Assembly (NCBI GenBank): GCA_964611125.1
Contig: CAZSZO010000014.1
Span: forward strand, 1 to 64,000
Source of the DNA: JAEUIX01 sp964611125
GTDB lineage: Bacteria; Planctomycetota; Phycisphaerae; Phycisphaerales; UBA1924
Direction: 5' to 3'
Length of the DNA: 64,000 bases
A program made the translations under genes and the position numbers. The notes below the pieces were generated by a model that did not search any database, was not told the origin of the DNA, and worked only from the letters and a program-made list of their open reading frames with translations. Numbering within the stretch: position 1 is the first letter of the stretch; each line of letters starts with the position of its first letter. This document shows positions 33,333-42,146 of this stretch, one piece after another.

Positions 33333-34709
33333 ATGCCCAAGCCCACCGATCTTTCGGAAGGCGACGTCAACGTTGGCGGGGCCCGCGGCCGGTGGCGCGA
33401 GCGAAACGTCGCACCCGAATCGCTCCCGCTGCTGCATCGCGACGAAGCTGCGTACCTCCATCAGGCCCTCTCCACCCCCTGCCTGCACAGCCTCACCAGC
33501 GCGGACGGCTGCTTCGTCACCGACACCGACGGCCGCCGGTACATCGATTTCCACGGGAACAGCGTCCACCAGATCGGTCACGGCCATCCGCGCGTGATCA
33601 GCGCGATCAAGCAGCAGCTCGACACGCTCCCCTTCTGCCCCCGCCGTTTCACCTGCGATGTCGCGGTGCAGCTCGCCGAGCGGCTCGCCGCGCTCTCCCC
33701 CGCCGGTCGCCTGACCAAGACCCTGCTGGCCCCAGGCGGCGCCTCGGCGATGAGCATCGCCCTCAAGCTCGCCCGGGCCGCGACCGGACGCCACAAGACC
33801 CTCTCATTCTGGGGGGCGTTCCACGGCGCCACGCTCGACACCATCTCCATCGGCGGCGAGGCGATCTTCCGCGACCACATGGGCCCGCTGATGCCCGGGG
33901 CCCTGCACGTTCACCCTCCTGCCGGGGCCCGCTGCGAGTTCGGCTGCGCCGGCTCGTGCACCTCGCGCTGCCTGGATGCGATCGAGGAGCACCTGCGGGC
34001 GGGGGACATCGGCGCCCTGATCGCCGAGACGGTCCGGTGCACCACCGTCGATCTGTCGCCCCCGGGCTACTGGTCGCGCGTGCGGGCCTTGTGCGACCGC
34101 TACGGCACGCTCCTGATCTTCGACGAGATTCCCACCTGCCTGGGCCGCACCGGCCGGATGTTCGCCTGCGAGCACGAGGGGCCCGACGTCGTTCCCGACA
34201 TCCTGGTGATGGGCAAGGGCCTGGGCGGCGGCATCATCCCCCTCGCGGCGGTCCTGGCCCGCCCGGAGCTGGACATTCACGCCTCAGGGGCGCTTGGGCA
34301 CTTCACCCACGAGAAGAGCCCCGTAGGGTGCGCCGCGGCGCTGGCGACGCTCGATGTGCTGCGCGATGAAGGCCTGCTGGAGCGCTCGGCGCTCGAGGGC
34401 GAACGTCTGGCGGCCGGGCTGCGCCGGCTGCAGGCCCGCCGGCCGATTATCACGGCAGTGCGTGGCCGGGGCCTGCTGATCGGGATCGAGCTAGGCGGTC
34501 CGCGGCCTGATCGCCGCTCCGAAGCGATCGCGGAGCGGACGCTGTACGCCAGCCTGGAGCGGGGCTTGTCGTACAAGGTCTCCGGCGGCAACGTGCTGAC
34601 CCTGGTTCCGCCGCTCAACACCCCCGCCGAGGTGTTCGATCAGTCGATTGAGATCATCGGCGAGGCGCTGGGCGTCGCCGAGGCGGAGTTCGCCGCCTCG
34701 GCCTCCTGA
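33333..34709 (+). CDS. pbfA: Class III aminotransferase-fold enzyme, PbfA-like phosphonate ammonia-lyase, 458 aa
   Basis: This is a PLP enzyme of the class III aminotransferase fold. LLIFDEIPTCLGRTGRMFA includes the PLP-binding Asp, and the cofactor lysine lies in VMGKGLGGGIIPLAAV. The stretches LHRDEAAYLHQALSTPCLH, GNSVHQIGHGHPRVISAIK, THEKSPVGCAAALATLD and LERGLSYKVSGGNVLTLVPP are closer to PbfA, (R)-1-hydroxy-2-aminoethylphosphonate ammonia-lyase, than to ordinary omega-aminotransferases. PbfA releases ammonia and phosphonoacetaldehyde in phosphonate catabolism. A PbfD-like oxidoreductase lies 6 kb to the left, but the phosphonatase itself is not in the window. Assigned from memory of the family, so a search is needed to fix substrate. 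Confidence 0.7.
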   Translation: MPKPTDLSEGDVNVGGARGRWRERNVAPESLPLLHRDEAAYLHQALSTPCLHSLTSADGCFVTDTDGRRYIDFHGNSVHQIGHGHPRVISAIKQQLDTLPFCPRRFTCDVAVQLAERLAALSPAGRLTKTLLAPGGASAMSIALKLARAATGRHKTLSFWGAFHGATLDTISIGGEAIFRDHMGPLMPGALHVHPPAGARCEFGCAGSCTSRCLDAIEEHLRAGDIGALIAETVRCTTVDLSPPGYWSRVRALCDRYGTLLIFDEIPTCLGRTGRMFACEHEGPDVVPDILVMGKGLGGGIIPLAAVLARPELDIHASGALGHFTHEKSPVGCAAALATLDVLRDEGLLERSALEGERLAAGLRRLQARRPIITAVRGRGLLIGIELGGPRPDRRSEAIAERTLYASLERGLSYKVSGGNVLTLVPPLNTPAEVFDQSIEIIGEALGVAEAEFAASAS

Positions 34710-34791
34710 GCCAACCGCTCGCCTCACCCACAAGTCCGCCGCCAGCCGTCCACTGCTCACCCACCTGCGGTTCGCATACCGAGACCCCACC

Positions 34792-35910
34792 ATGCCCACC
34801 GCCCCTTGGCCGCTCTATCGCCTCTTCCTGCTCGCCCTGGGCGGGGTATTGCTGGCGGGCTGCGCCGGAGAGTCCGCCGCGCGCCTGAACCAGATGCAGG
34901 TGATCGGTACGCACAACAGCTTCAAGCGCGCGATCGAACCGGAGCTGTACAGCCGCATGCTCGTGTTCAGCAAGAGCGTGGAGGGGCTTGACTACTCGCA
35001 CCTGTCGCTGCGCGACCAGCTCAACCTGGGCGTCAAGAACCTCGAGATCGACGTCTACCACGACCCCGACGGCGGCCGCTACGCCAACCCGCAGGGCCTC
35101 AAGCTGCTGCAGGCGGCGGGCATCGCCGCCCAGCCCTTTGACGAGGCGGGTGAGCTCGCCCGCCCGGGCTTCAAGGTGCTGCACGATGCGGATTTTGACT
35201 TCCGCTCTGGCCACCTGGCCTTTGAGGGCGCACTCGCCGAGTTGCGGGCGTGGTCGGAGGCCCACCCCCGCCACTGGCCGGTGGTGATCACGATGAACTG
35301 CAAGAGCAAGAAAGGCGACCGCCCCGGCTCAGTCACGCCCGGGCCGTTCAACGGCCCGGTCCTCGATGAGCTCGACCGCGTCGTGCTCGATGGCCTGGGG
35401 CGCGAGCGGCTGCTGACTCCAGACGATGTGCGGCGGGGCGAAGCCACCCTTGATCAGGCCGTGCGCACGCGCGGCTGGCCGGCCCTCGACGCGTGCCGGG
35501 GGAAGTTCCTTTTCGTGCTCGACGAGGGCGGCCCGGTGCGGGATGCGTACATCGCGGGCCACCCATCGCTGAGCGGGCGGGTCTACTTTGTGCAGGCGCC
35601 GCCGCGGACACCCGAGGCGGCGGTTTTCGTGATCAACGACCCGGTGAAGGACGAGGAGCGGATCCGCTCGCTGGTCCGCGAGGGGTACTTGGTCCGCACG
35701 CGGGCCGACGCGGACACCCGCGAGGCCCGGGCGGGTTCGTTCACGCGGTTCGAGGCCGCCAAGCGGAGCGGGGCCCAGGTGATCACGACCGATTACGCCA
35801 TCCCCGATCGCAAGATCAACGACTGGTACGTGGTGCGGTTCGACGATGGCGGCTTCATCAGGGAAAACCCTGTAGTCAACGCCCCACTACCCAGACTGCC
35901 AAACGACTGA
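34792..35910 (+). CDS. Ca2+-dependent PI-PLC-like lipoprotein, 372 aa
   Basis: ATG at 34792 gives a lipoprotein signal with lipobox LLAGC (Cys near residue 24). The mature protein fits the bacterial Ca2+-dependent phosphatidylinositol-specific phospholipase C family. MQVIGTHNSFKRAI carries the first catalytic His, KNLEIDVYHDPDGG the metal-binding Glu/Asp, and FKVLHDADFDF the second His. The C-terminal part (AQVITTDYAIPDRKINDWYV) is also typical. The enzyme would act on phosphodiester lipids outside the cytoplasm; the substrate in this bacterium is unknown. Confidence 0.8.
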   Translation: MPTAPWPLYRLFLLALGGVLLAGCAGESAARLNQMQVIGTHNSFKRAIEPELYSRMLVFSKSVEGLDYSHLSLRDQLNLGVKNLEIDVYHDPDGGRYANPQGLKLLQAAGIAAQPFDEAGELARPGFKVLHDADFDFRSGHLAFEGALAELRAWSEAHPRHWPVVITMNCKSKKGDRPGSVTPGPFNGPVLDELDRVVLDGLGRERLLTPDDVRRGEATLDQAVRTRGWPALDACRGKFLFVLDEGGPVRDAYIAGHPSLSGRVYFVQAPPRTPEAAVFVINDPVKDEERIRSLVREGYLVRTRADADTREARAGSFTRFEAAKRSGAQVITTDYAIPDRKINDWYVVRFDDGGFIRENPVVNAPLPRLPND

Positions 35911-36128
35911 ATTTGGGGGCGCTGGGGGGGGCCAAGTCAGTTGCCGATCGTGAAGGGCGGGTGAAGACCGCCTGATTCCGCTTGGCCTGCCGGCTCGGGG
36001 CGCGCAAGGTTGAGTGCCAGCATGGATGGGATGGTTGGCATGGCTGACTGGTTGATTGGTGGTTGACGCTTGGCGGACTTGGCCGCCGCGCGGGCCCGGC
36101 GAACAACTCTCTCTGAAAGGTCCACCCG

Positions 36129-36986
36129 ATGACATCGTTTCAGTACTACACACCGGGCCAGTTGCCGCCAACCCCTCCCGCCACTCCCGCCCCCCCCTCC
36201 ACCGTGGCCGCGGGCATGACGCCGGCCGGCTCGGCTGGCGGGCTTCCCCCGGTTCCCGGCGCGGGCGAGCTCGAGCTGGTGGCCCGGCCGGTGTGGCCGA
36301 CGGTGCTGTTTACGCGCAAGTACCGCGACCACGCTCAGGACGCCGAGGACATCATCGCGCACCTGTACGAGCTCAAGGCCAAGGAGCGCGAGAACATCGC
36401 CAGCGGCATCGCCCCCGGCATGAAGTCCGAGCACGGGCTGTTCGAGAGCAAGCTTGACCTGTTCGAGACGACTCAGCACCCCGGCCTCAAGCGGCTGGTG
36501 GCGTTCATCGAGTCGAGCATCAAGCGGGCGGTTTGGCACGTCAGCAACCGCACCGTCGACCCCAAGGCGGTCAAAGTCGAATTCCGCGATTCGTGGTTCC
36601 ACATCACCAACGGAAGCGGGTTCCACGACGCCCACACCCACGGCAACTGCTCGTGGTGCGGGATCTACTACCTGCAGATTTCGGACGTGCCCGAGACGCA
36701 GCCCAAGCACGCGCCCAACGGCGTCAACCGGTTCTATCGCCCCCTGGCCGTGGGGGGCATGGTGGATGACCTGGGGAATGCGTATTTGAAGCACAACGTC
36801 CTGGACATTCCCCCCATCCCGGGGACGTTGGTCCTCTTTCCGTCTTATCTGTTGCACAGCGGCCTCCCGTACAAGGGTGAGAAGGACCGCGTGATTCTCT
36901 CCTTCAATTCCGTGACATGGTTTGCCGACAAACCTGGTGTCGGGACAGGCGGGAACGGGATGGCCCCGACCGCCTCAACCCACTGA
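36129..36986 (+). CDS. 2-oxoglutarate/Fe(II)-dependent oxygenase-like protein, 285 aa
   Basis: GAAAGG precedes the ATG. The first ~45 residues are Pro/Ala-rich and disordered. The catalytic double-stranded beta-helix has the metal triad: HDAHTHGNCSWCGIYYLQ (His and Asp/His) and LVLFPSYLLHSGLPYKGEKD with the distal His, then RVILSFN with the Arg that binds 2-oxoglutarate. It resembles the TIGR02466 group of putative 2OG-Fe(II) oxygenases. The substrate is unknown. A hairpin terminator follows. Confidence 0.8.
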   Translation: MTSFQYYTPGQLPPTPPATPAPPSTVAAGMTPAGSAGGLPPVPGAGELELVARPVWPTVLFTRKYRDHAQDAEDIIAHLYELKAKERENIASGIAPGMKSEHGLFESKLDLFETTQHPGLKRLVAFIESSIKRAVWHVSNRTVDPKAVKVEFRDSWFHITNGSGFHDAHTHGNCSWCGIYYLQISDVPETQPKHAPNGVNRFYRPLAVGGMVDDLGNAYLKHNVLDIPPIPGTLVLFPSYLLHSGLPYKGEKDRVILSFNSVTWFADKPGVGTGGNGMAPTASTH

Positions 36987-36991
36987 AACGA

Positions 36992-37024
36992 CAAGGACCC
37001 CCGTGCTGAACACGGAGGTCCTTG
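36992..37024. terminator. Hairpin between convergent genes
   Basis: CAAGGACCCCCGTG (36992-37005) and CACGGAGGTCCTTG (37011-37024) pair almost completely with a 5-base loop. It lies between the oxygenase gene and the convergent metallophosphoesterase gene. T tracts are weak on both strands, so it may act in both directions. Confidence 0.65.
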
Positions 37025-37080
37025 GAGTGACAGGCGAGCGCGAGCGATTCTTGAGTAACCGCGGGCCAGGACGCCTGCGG

Positions 37081-39099
37081 TTACTTCTTTTGCAGGTCCA
37101 TGGTGTCGATCAGCCGGCCTTCAAGGTCGAAGGTCTGGAGCTGCAGGACCTTGCCGTGGATGGTGATGCAACTGATGTGATGGCCGCGGTAGACGCGCTG
37201 GGCGAACCACGAACGGTTGGGCCCGGCGGACTCAAGGCCGCCGCCGCCGCCGCCGCAGGTGATGTAGCGGACGCCGCGCTCGTGGTCGATCTTGTCGCCC
37301 AGGATGGGCCAGGAGCGCTCGTAAGAGTGGATGTGGCCGTTGAAGTCGATGTCGACCCCGTGCTTCTCGAAGAGCGCGGCGAGCGGGCGAATGCGCATAT
37401 CGCCCCAAGTGGACTTGCCCTTGTAGGTGTCGCCGTAGTCGTTCTCATCCGAGGAGTAGACAGGGTGGTGGTGGTAGACGAACTTCCAGGTAGCCTTGGA
37501 CTTGGCCAGTTCACCCTCGAGCCACGCGTACTGCTCGCTTGAGGTGTCCACGGGCTTGTTGGTGTCGAGCACGAAGAACTGGGCGTTGCCGTAGGTGTAG
37601 GTGTACCAGCACTCGGGCGAGGGGAGGGCGAAGTACTGGTAGTAGTTGGAGTGGTTCTCCTCGTGGTTGCCGATGGAGGGGTACATCACCACGCGGCTCA
37701 TGAGGGGCCACGAGGCGGGGAGGAGCTCGTCGACCCACTCGTTGCGGTCGGGGCCCTGGTCGACCACGTCGCCCAGGTGGATCTCGAAGTTCGGCCGCAG
37801 CGTCATCGCGAAGGTCTGCAGCTTCTCGATGACGGGCTTGTTCTTCTGCGTGTCGCCGATGATCGCGAAGGCGTAGGGCGAGTCAGGCAGCACGGCGGTC
37901 GAGAACGAGAGCTCGTCGCCGACCAAGTCCGTGCCGTCGACCTTCACCGTGTGCGTCTTGTAGAAGTACACCGTCTGCGGCTTGAGCCCGGTGAGCCGGA
38001 TTTCGTGCATGGTCTTGGCTTCGGTCGGCTCGGTCTTCTTCGTGTAGGGGAGGGCTTCACCATACTCCACCCAGCCCTTGGCGGGCTGCGATGTCTCCCA
38101 CATGATGGTCATCGCGTCCATCGTGCCGAACTGCAGGTAGGGCTTGACCACGAACCGCTGCGTGGCCTCGACCTTGGGCTCGAAGCTGGTGAGGCGGACG
38201 CCGGGGGCGTGCTCCTCGACAACCTGCTGCTGGGTGATGGCCCGCCCGAGGATCTTGATCTCCAGGAGCGTGCCGTCCATGGAGGTGATGGTGGAGCCGT
38301 CCTTGCGACCGGCGATGGTGTACGCGGCGCGGGCGGGGTAGAGCACATCGCCCGACTGATCGCGTGATTCGCCTTCGAGCTGGCCGTTCACGAAGAGCCG
38401 CATGGCCTTGCCGTCGTAGACGCCGACCACATGGGCCCACTTGCCCAGGGGGAGCGGCGAACGGGCCTTGACGGTGGTCAGCTTGCCCTCGCCGGTGGCG
38501 CCCTTGGAGCCGAGGGTGAACTGGAAGCCGTCCTTGGTGTACCCCAGGGCGAAGCCGCCGGCCCCGCTGGTGGACTCATCCAGGCAAGCGATGATCGCGC
38601 CCGCGCCGGACTTGGGGGCGGTGGCGGCGGTGGGGAGGCCATGGATGGCGACCCAGGCCGAGACCGTGAACTCGCGCGTCGGCAGCCCGGCGGGCTTCCC
38701 GGCGATGTCATCGGCGATGAGCATGTAGTCGGTCGACCCGTTGAAGCGGAAGCCGCCCCCGGGGCCGAGCGTCGCGGTCATCGGGTTGCCGACGATCTTG
38801 GCGGTGACCTTGCCGGTCGCGTCGACGGCGGAGCTCCCGCGCATCCGCCCGGCGGTGACGCCAAAGTGCAGGATGGTGTCAGGATCGATCTCGACCTTTG
38901 CCTTGCGGGGCTTCTCAGCAGCGGGCTGGGCGGCGGGGGCGGGGGCCGCAGGCTGGCCACCAGCTTGGCCACCGGCTTGGCCGCCAGCCAGCGTGCGGCC
39001 CGGGAGGACCGAGAGCGCGACCGCCACGGTGGCGATTGTCGCCAACGAGAGGGCGCTGATGGTTGAGACGGTGGAGCGGGTCAATGGGCTGGCGGGCAT
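37081..39099 (-). CDS. Secreted LamG-PAP-metallophosphoesterase, 672 aa
   Basis: ATG at 39099 precedes a signal segment (SALSLATIATVAVALSVL) and a Pro/Ala/Gly linker. Residues ~95-290 form a LamG/concanavalin-like domain (FTVSAWVAIHGLP, GKWAHVVGVYDGKAMRLFVN). Residues ~305-400 form a purple-acid-phosphatase-type fibronectin domain (IMWETSQPAKGWVEYGE). The catalytic metallophosphoesterase follows with all metal motifs: FAIIGDTQ, IHLGDVVDQG, SIGNHEEN, VYHHHPVYSS and FNGHIHSYERSW. It is probably an extracytoplasmic phosphomonoesterase or phosphodiesterase. It lies 48 bp after the metal-binding lipoprotein gene on the same strand, so it may belong to that operon; these enzymes need two metal ions. 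Confidence 0.88.
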   Translation of the reverse strand: MPASPLTRSTVSTISALSLATIATVAVALSVLPGRTLAGGQAGGQAGGQPAAPAPAAQPAAEKPRKAKVEIDPDTILHFGVTAGRMRGSSAVDATGKVTAKIVGNPMTATLGPGGGFRFNGSTDYMLIADDIAGKPAGLPTREFTVSAWVAIHGLPTAATAPKSGAGAIIACLDESTSGAGGFALGYTKDGFQFTLGSKGATGEGKLTTVKARSPLPLGKWAHVVGVYDGKAMRLFVNGQLEGESRDQSGDVLYPARAAYTIAGRKDGSTITSMDGTLLEIKILGRAITQQQVVEEHAPGVRLTSFEPKVEATQRFVVKPYLQFGTMDAMTIMWETSQPAKGWVEYGEALPYTKKTEPTEAKTMHEIRLTGLKPQTVYFYKTHTVKVDGTDLVGDELSFSTAVLPDSPYAFAIIGDTQKNKPVIEKLQTFAMTLRPNFEIHLGDVVDQGPDRNEWVDELLPASWPLMSRVVMYPSIGNHEENHSNYYQYFALPSPECWYTYTYGNAQFFVLDTNKPVDTSSEQYAWLEGELAKSKATWKFVYHHHPVYSSDENDYGDTYKGKSTWGDMRIRPLAALFEKHGVDIDFNGHIHSYERSWPILGDKIDHERGVRYITCGGGGGGLESAGPNRSWFAQRVYRGHHISCITIHGKVLQLQTFDLEGRLIDTMDLQKK

Positions 39100-39147
39100 G
39101 GTGAGGGTCCTGGGATCGGTCCGAGGGGAAAGCACACGGGAATCGGC

Positions 39148-40197
39148 TTAGCCGCCCATGGTCGGCGCGGCGGGTTTCGGAGGGCTAGCGTCGGATGGCG
39201 AGCTGGCGTTCGCGACGTCCTGAACGACGCCCTGAAGGCGGTCGAGATTGGCGCGCATGACGGTGAGGTAGTCGGCGCCCTTGGCGCGTTCGTCCTCATC
39301 GAGGGTTTCGCAGGGGTTGAACTCGCATGGGGCCACCCCGAGCTTGGCGAGCATTCCAGCCGTCTCGGCCAACGGCGCGGCTTCGAACAGCATCACAAAC
39401 CTGGACCCGGCGGCGCCCTTGGCGAGCGCGGCTTTCAGGGCCTCCTGTTGAGCGGTCGTGGGAGGCTCATCGGGGGGCAGGTCGATGTTCTCGATGCTCC
39501 AGCCGTATCGCTTGGCGATGTAGTTGTACGCAGGATGGCTCGCCAGCAGGCGGACCTTGGCGACGTCGCCCTGGAGGGCCTTGAAGCGCGCGTCGAGCGC
39601 GTCAAGATCCGACGCGAGGCCGCGATAGCCCTCGCCGAAGGCCTGCTCGTGCACGGGCCAGCGACGGGCCATCGCGAGCATCATCTGCTCGGCCTGCAGC
39701 TTGGCGTTGATCGGATCCATCCATGTGTGGCCGTCGACGCCCTCGTGCGAGTGCGCGCCGGCGGCGCCGTGGCTGTGCGTCGTGGTCTTGAACTTCACGA
39801 ACTCCGCCGCGAAGGGCTTGGCGGTATCGACAACCTTGCTGAGCGGCAGCGAGACCGTGGAAGGCCACTTCTCGTACGCGGCGCCGTTGAGGACGATCAG
39901 GCCAGCGGCCTGGTAGAACTGCACCTGCTGGGTGGTGGGCCGCCAGAAGATGGGGTCGGCGTCGGCAGGGACCGGGCAGACGACCCGGACCTTGCCGCCG
40001 GCGATGCGGAGGCCGAAGTACTCAGTCGGGTAGAACGATGTGTACACCGACTCCGCCGCGGCGGCGATCTCAGCCGCGGCGGCCTTGGAAACGGGAGCCG
40101 GCTGCGACCGGCTGCAGGCGGAGAGGCCGAGGGCGAGGGCGACCGCAGCCAGCGCGACCAGCGAACCCACCCGGCCCGTTCTCAGAGCAAAAGTCAT
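39148..40197 (-). CDS. ZnuA-like metal-binding lipoprotein (ABC substrate-binding protein), 349 aa
   Basis: The signal ends in lipobox LGLSAC with Cys28. The mature part fits the cluster A-I (ZnuA/TroA) metal-binding family. A His-rich loop (THSHGAAGAHSHEGVDGHTW) leads into WMDPINAKLQAEQM, then SHPAYNYIAKRYGW and DLPPDEPPTTAQQEAL follow. It should bind Zn(II) or Mn(II) at the cell surface. Unusually, its neighbours are a LolD-type ATPase and an FtsX-type permease rather than ZnuB/ZnuC. The gene is the fourth in a minus-strand operon starting at 43573. Confidence 0.85.
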   Translation of the reverse strand: MTFALRTGRVGSLVALAAVALALGLSACSRSQPAPVSKAAAAEIAAAAESVYTSFYPTEYFGLRIAGGKVRVVCPVPADADPIFWRPTTQQVQFYQAAGLIVLNGAAYEKWPSTVSLPLSKVVDTAKPFAAEFVKFKTTTHSHGAAGAHSHEGVDGHTWMDPINAKLQAEQMMLAMARRWPVHEQAFGEGYRGLASDLDALDARFKALQGDVAKVRLLASHPAYNYIAKRYGWSIENIDLPPDEPPTTAQQEALKAALAKGAAGSRFVMLFEAAPLAETAGMLAKLGVAPCEFNPCETLDEDERAKGADYLTVMRANLDRLQGVVQDVANASSPSDASPPKPAAPTMGG

Positions 40198-40248
40198 CGG
40201 GGATTAGTAGTTCGGGGGGCGTGGGGGGAGGAGTGCTTAACGCAGAAT

Positions 40249-41424
40249 TCACAGCAGCTTGATCAGCGCCGGGGCAAAGGTGGCGGCCAGCGCCGACGCC
40301 GCGACCCCCAGCACCACCCCGATCAGGATCACCATACCGATCTCGGCGGCGAACATCCCCACGATGGTGGGGCGTGAGGCCCCGATCCGGAAGAGCGTGG
40401 CCAGCTCGCGGGCCCGCACGCGGGCCGACAGGGCGGTGACCAGGCCGATCATGACCGAGGTGAGCGCGGCGAGCACGATCGAGAGCCCGTCGAGCAGCGT
40501 GCGGAGGCGAAGGACGTAGGCCAGGAGCTCCTCGACGACCTCGGCCGGCGGGACGACCTGAAGCACCTTGCCGGCGTTGGCCCGGGCCTTGATGAGGGTC
40601 CGGCTCTTGTCATCGCGCGGGACAACGATGACCGCCGTGAGGGGGAGCGCGGCGCTCTCGGCGTGGATGTGGAACGTCGGAAGGGTCGCGTCGGTGACTT
40701 CTTTGAAGTCGACCAGGGCCTCGCTTACCGCGACATTGCCCGGGGTGCGGTCGAGCACGAGCTCGGCCGGAATGGCCTTGACGGCATCGGCGTGCCCGTG
40801 GCTGAGGCCCTCGAGGATCCAGGCGGTCTTGATGTCAACGAACACGGCGTCATCATCAATCGTGCCGCTCGGCGCCAGCACGCCCACGACGCGCATCTTG
40901 AGGGCCGGGGGCTTGGCGATGTCGTAAAGCTCGCGCTGGTCAGAGAACAGCGCCCCGCCCGTGAGCCCGAGTCGACGGGCGGCCCCGCTGCCCAGCACCA
41001 CATCGCCCAGGCGAAGAGGGAGCGAACCCTGCGCGGCGGAGAGGGCGTGGAGCTGGAAGTAGTCGCCGGTGGTGGCCACGATGGGGACCCCCCGGGCGGT
41101 GAAGCGGACGTTGACCGGGATGGCGACGCCGGCCTGCTGATCCGCCAGAGCCTGAAAATCGGCCATGGAGACGGTCGGCATGTCCGCCCGCCGGAAGTAG
41201 AGCGCGGCCATGACCAGGTCGAAGCGGTTGCCCTTGGCCCCGGCGACCAGGGGCGTCGACGCGGCCCTGGCCCGCAGCGAGGCCTCGAAGCCGCGGATGA
41301 GCGCCCGGCTGGCCATGGGCAGGCTCGCGGCGGCGGCCACGCACAGAACCAGCAGCAGCGTCCGCCCCCGATGGTGCGAGGCGTGCCGCCAGGCGAGCGT
41401 GAACGTGGCGCCCAGGAGGTTCAT
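40249..41424 (-). CDS. FtsX/MacB-type ABC permease, 391 aa
   Basis: An N-terminal membrane helix (LLLVLCVAAAASLPMASRAL) is followed by a ~220-residue extracytoplasmic MacB-like domain (VAIPVNVRFTARGVPIVATT) and three C-terminal helices (LSIVLAALTSVMIGLVTALS, MFAAEIGMVILIGVVLGVAA), the layout of LolC/E, MacB and FtsX permeases. It overlaps its ATPase by 4 bp (ATGA). Such transporters act by mechanotransmission on periplasmic substrates rather than importing ions, so pairing with a ZnuA-like protein is odd. Confidence 0.85.
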   Translation of the reverse strand: MNLLGATFTLAWRHASHHRGRTLLLVLCVAAAASLPMASRALIRGFEASLRARAASTPLVAGAKGNRFDLVMAALYFRRADMPTVSMADFQALADQQAGVAIPVNVRFTARGVPIVATTGDYFQLHALSAAQGSLPLRLGDVVLGSGAARRLGLTGGALFSDQRELYDIAKPPALKMRVVGVLAPSGTIDDDAVFVDIKTAWILEGLSHGHADAVKAIPAELVLDRTPGNVAVSEALVDFKEVTDATLPTFHIHAESAALPLTAVIVVPRDDKSRTLIKARANAGKVLQVVPPAEVVEELLAYVLRLRTLLDGLSIVLAALTSVMIGLVTALSARVRARELATLFRIGASRPTIVGMFAAEIGMVILIGVVLGVAASALAATFAPALIKLL

Positions 41425-42146
41425 GGGCGGCCAACCGGGGGGCTTGCCGGGCGGGTGACGCGGATGGCGGCGGCGGGGCCGGAGAACGCGTGGGCCGTCT
41501 CGCGCAGGTCGACCACGCGATCGAACCGGTCGAGCAGGGCGTGGTCGTGCGTCACCATCACCAGCGTCGCCCCGCGCAGCCGGGCCTGGTCAAACAGCAG
41601 GTCGAGGACCGCGCCGGCGCTGTGCGGGTCGAGACTGCCGGTGGGCTCATCGCACAGGACCAGCTCGGGCCCGGTGGCGAGGGCTCGGCAGATGGCGACG
41701 CGTTGCCGTTCGCCATGGGAGAGGGCCGCGGGCTTGCGGCGGAGCACGTGGGTGATGCCCGCGGCGGCGGCGAGCTCATCGGCCCGCCGGCGGAGGGCGG
41801 CTTCGTCGAGCCCCTGCTCGAGGAGTCGGGCGAGCAGGATGTTCTCGCGGGCGGAGAGGTACTCAAGGAGCTCGAACTCCTGGAAGACCATGCCGATGCG
41901 CGAGAGCCGCAGGCGGCGGCGCTGCCGGTCGGAGAGAGACGCGAGATCCTCACCCAGCACAACGACTTCGCCGGCGCTCGGAAGGAGGATGCCGGCGATG
42001 ATGTTCATCAGCGTGCTCTTACCCGAGCCGCTGGGCCCGATGCACGCGATGCGCTCGCCCCGCTCCACGGCGAGCCCGGGCACGCGGATGGCGAATGCGT
42101 CCGGACCGTCGCCATAGGCGAAGGCGACGTCACGCAGGCGGATCAC
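41421..42146 (-). CDS. LolD-type ABC transporter ATP-binding protein, 241 aa
   Basis: Walker A is GPSGSGKST (residues 37-45), the signature LSHGERQRVAICRAL, and Walker B ELVLCDEPTGSLDPHSAG, all characteristic of the LolD/FtsE/MacB group. It overlaps the permease (ATGA) and the upstream membrane protein (ATGA), so all three are translated together. It powers the FtsX-type permease. Confidence 0.92.
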   Translation of the reverse strand: MIRLRDVAFAYGDGPDAFAIRVPGLAVERGERIACIGPSGSGKSTLMNIIAGILLPSAGEVVVLGEDLASLSDRQRRRLRLSRIGMVFQEFELLEYLSARENILLARLLEQGLDEAALRRRADELAAAAGITHVLRRKPAALSHGERQRVAICRALATGPELVLCDEPTGSLDPHSAGAVLDLLFDQARLRGATLVMVTHDHALLDRFDRVVDLRETAHAFSGPAAAIRVTRPASPPVGRP

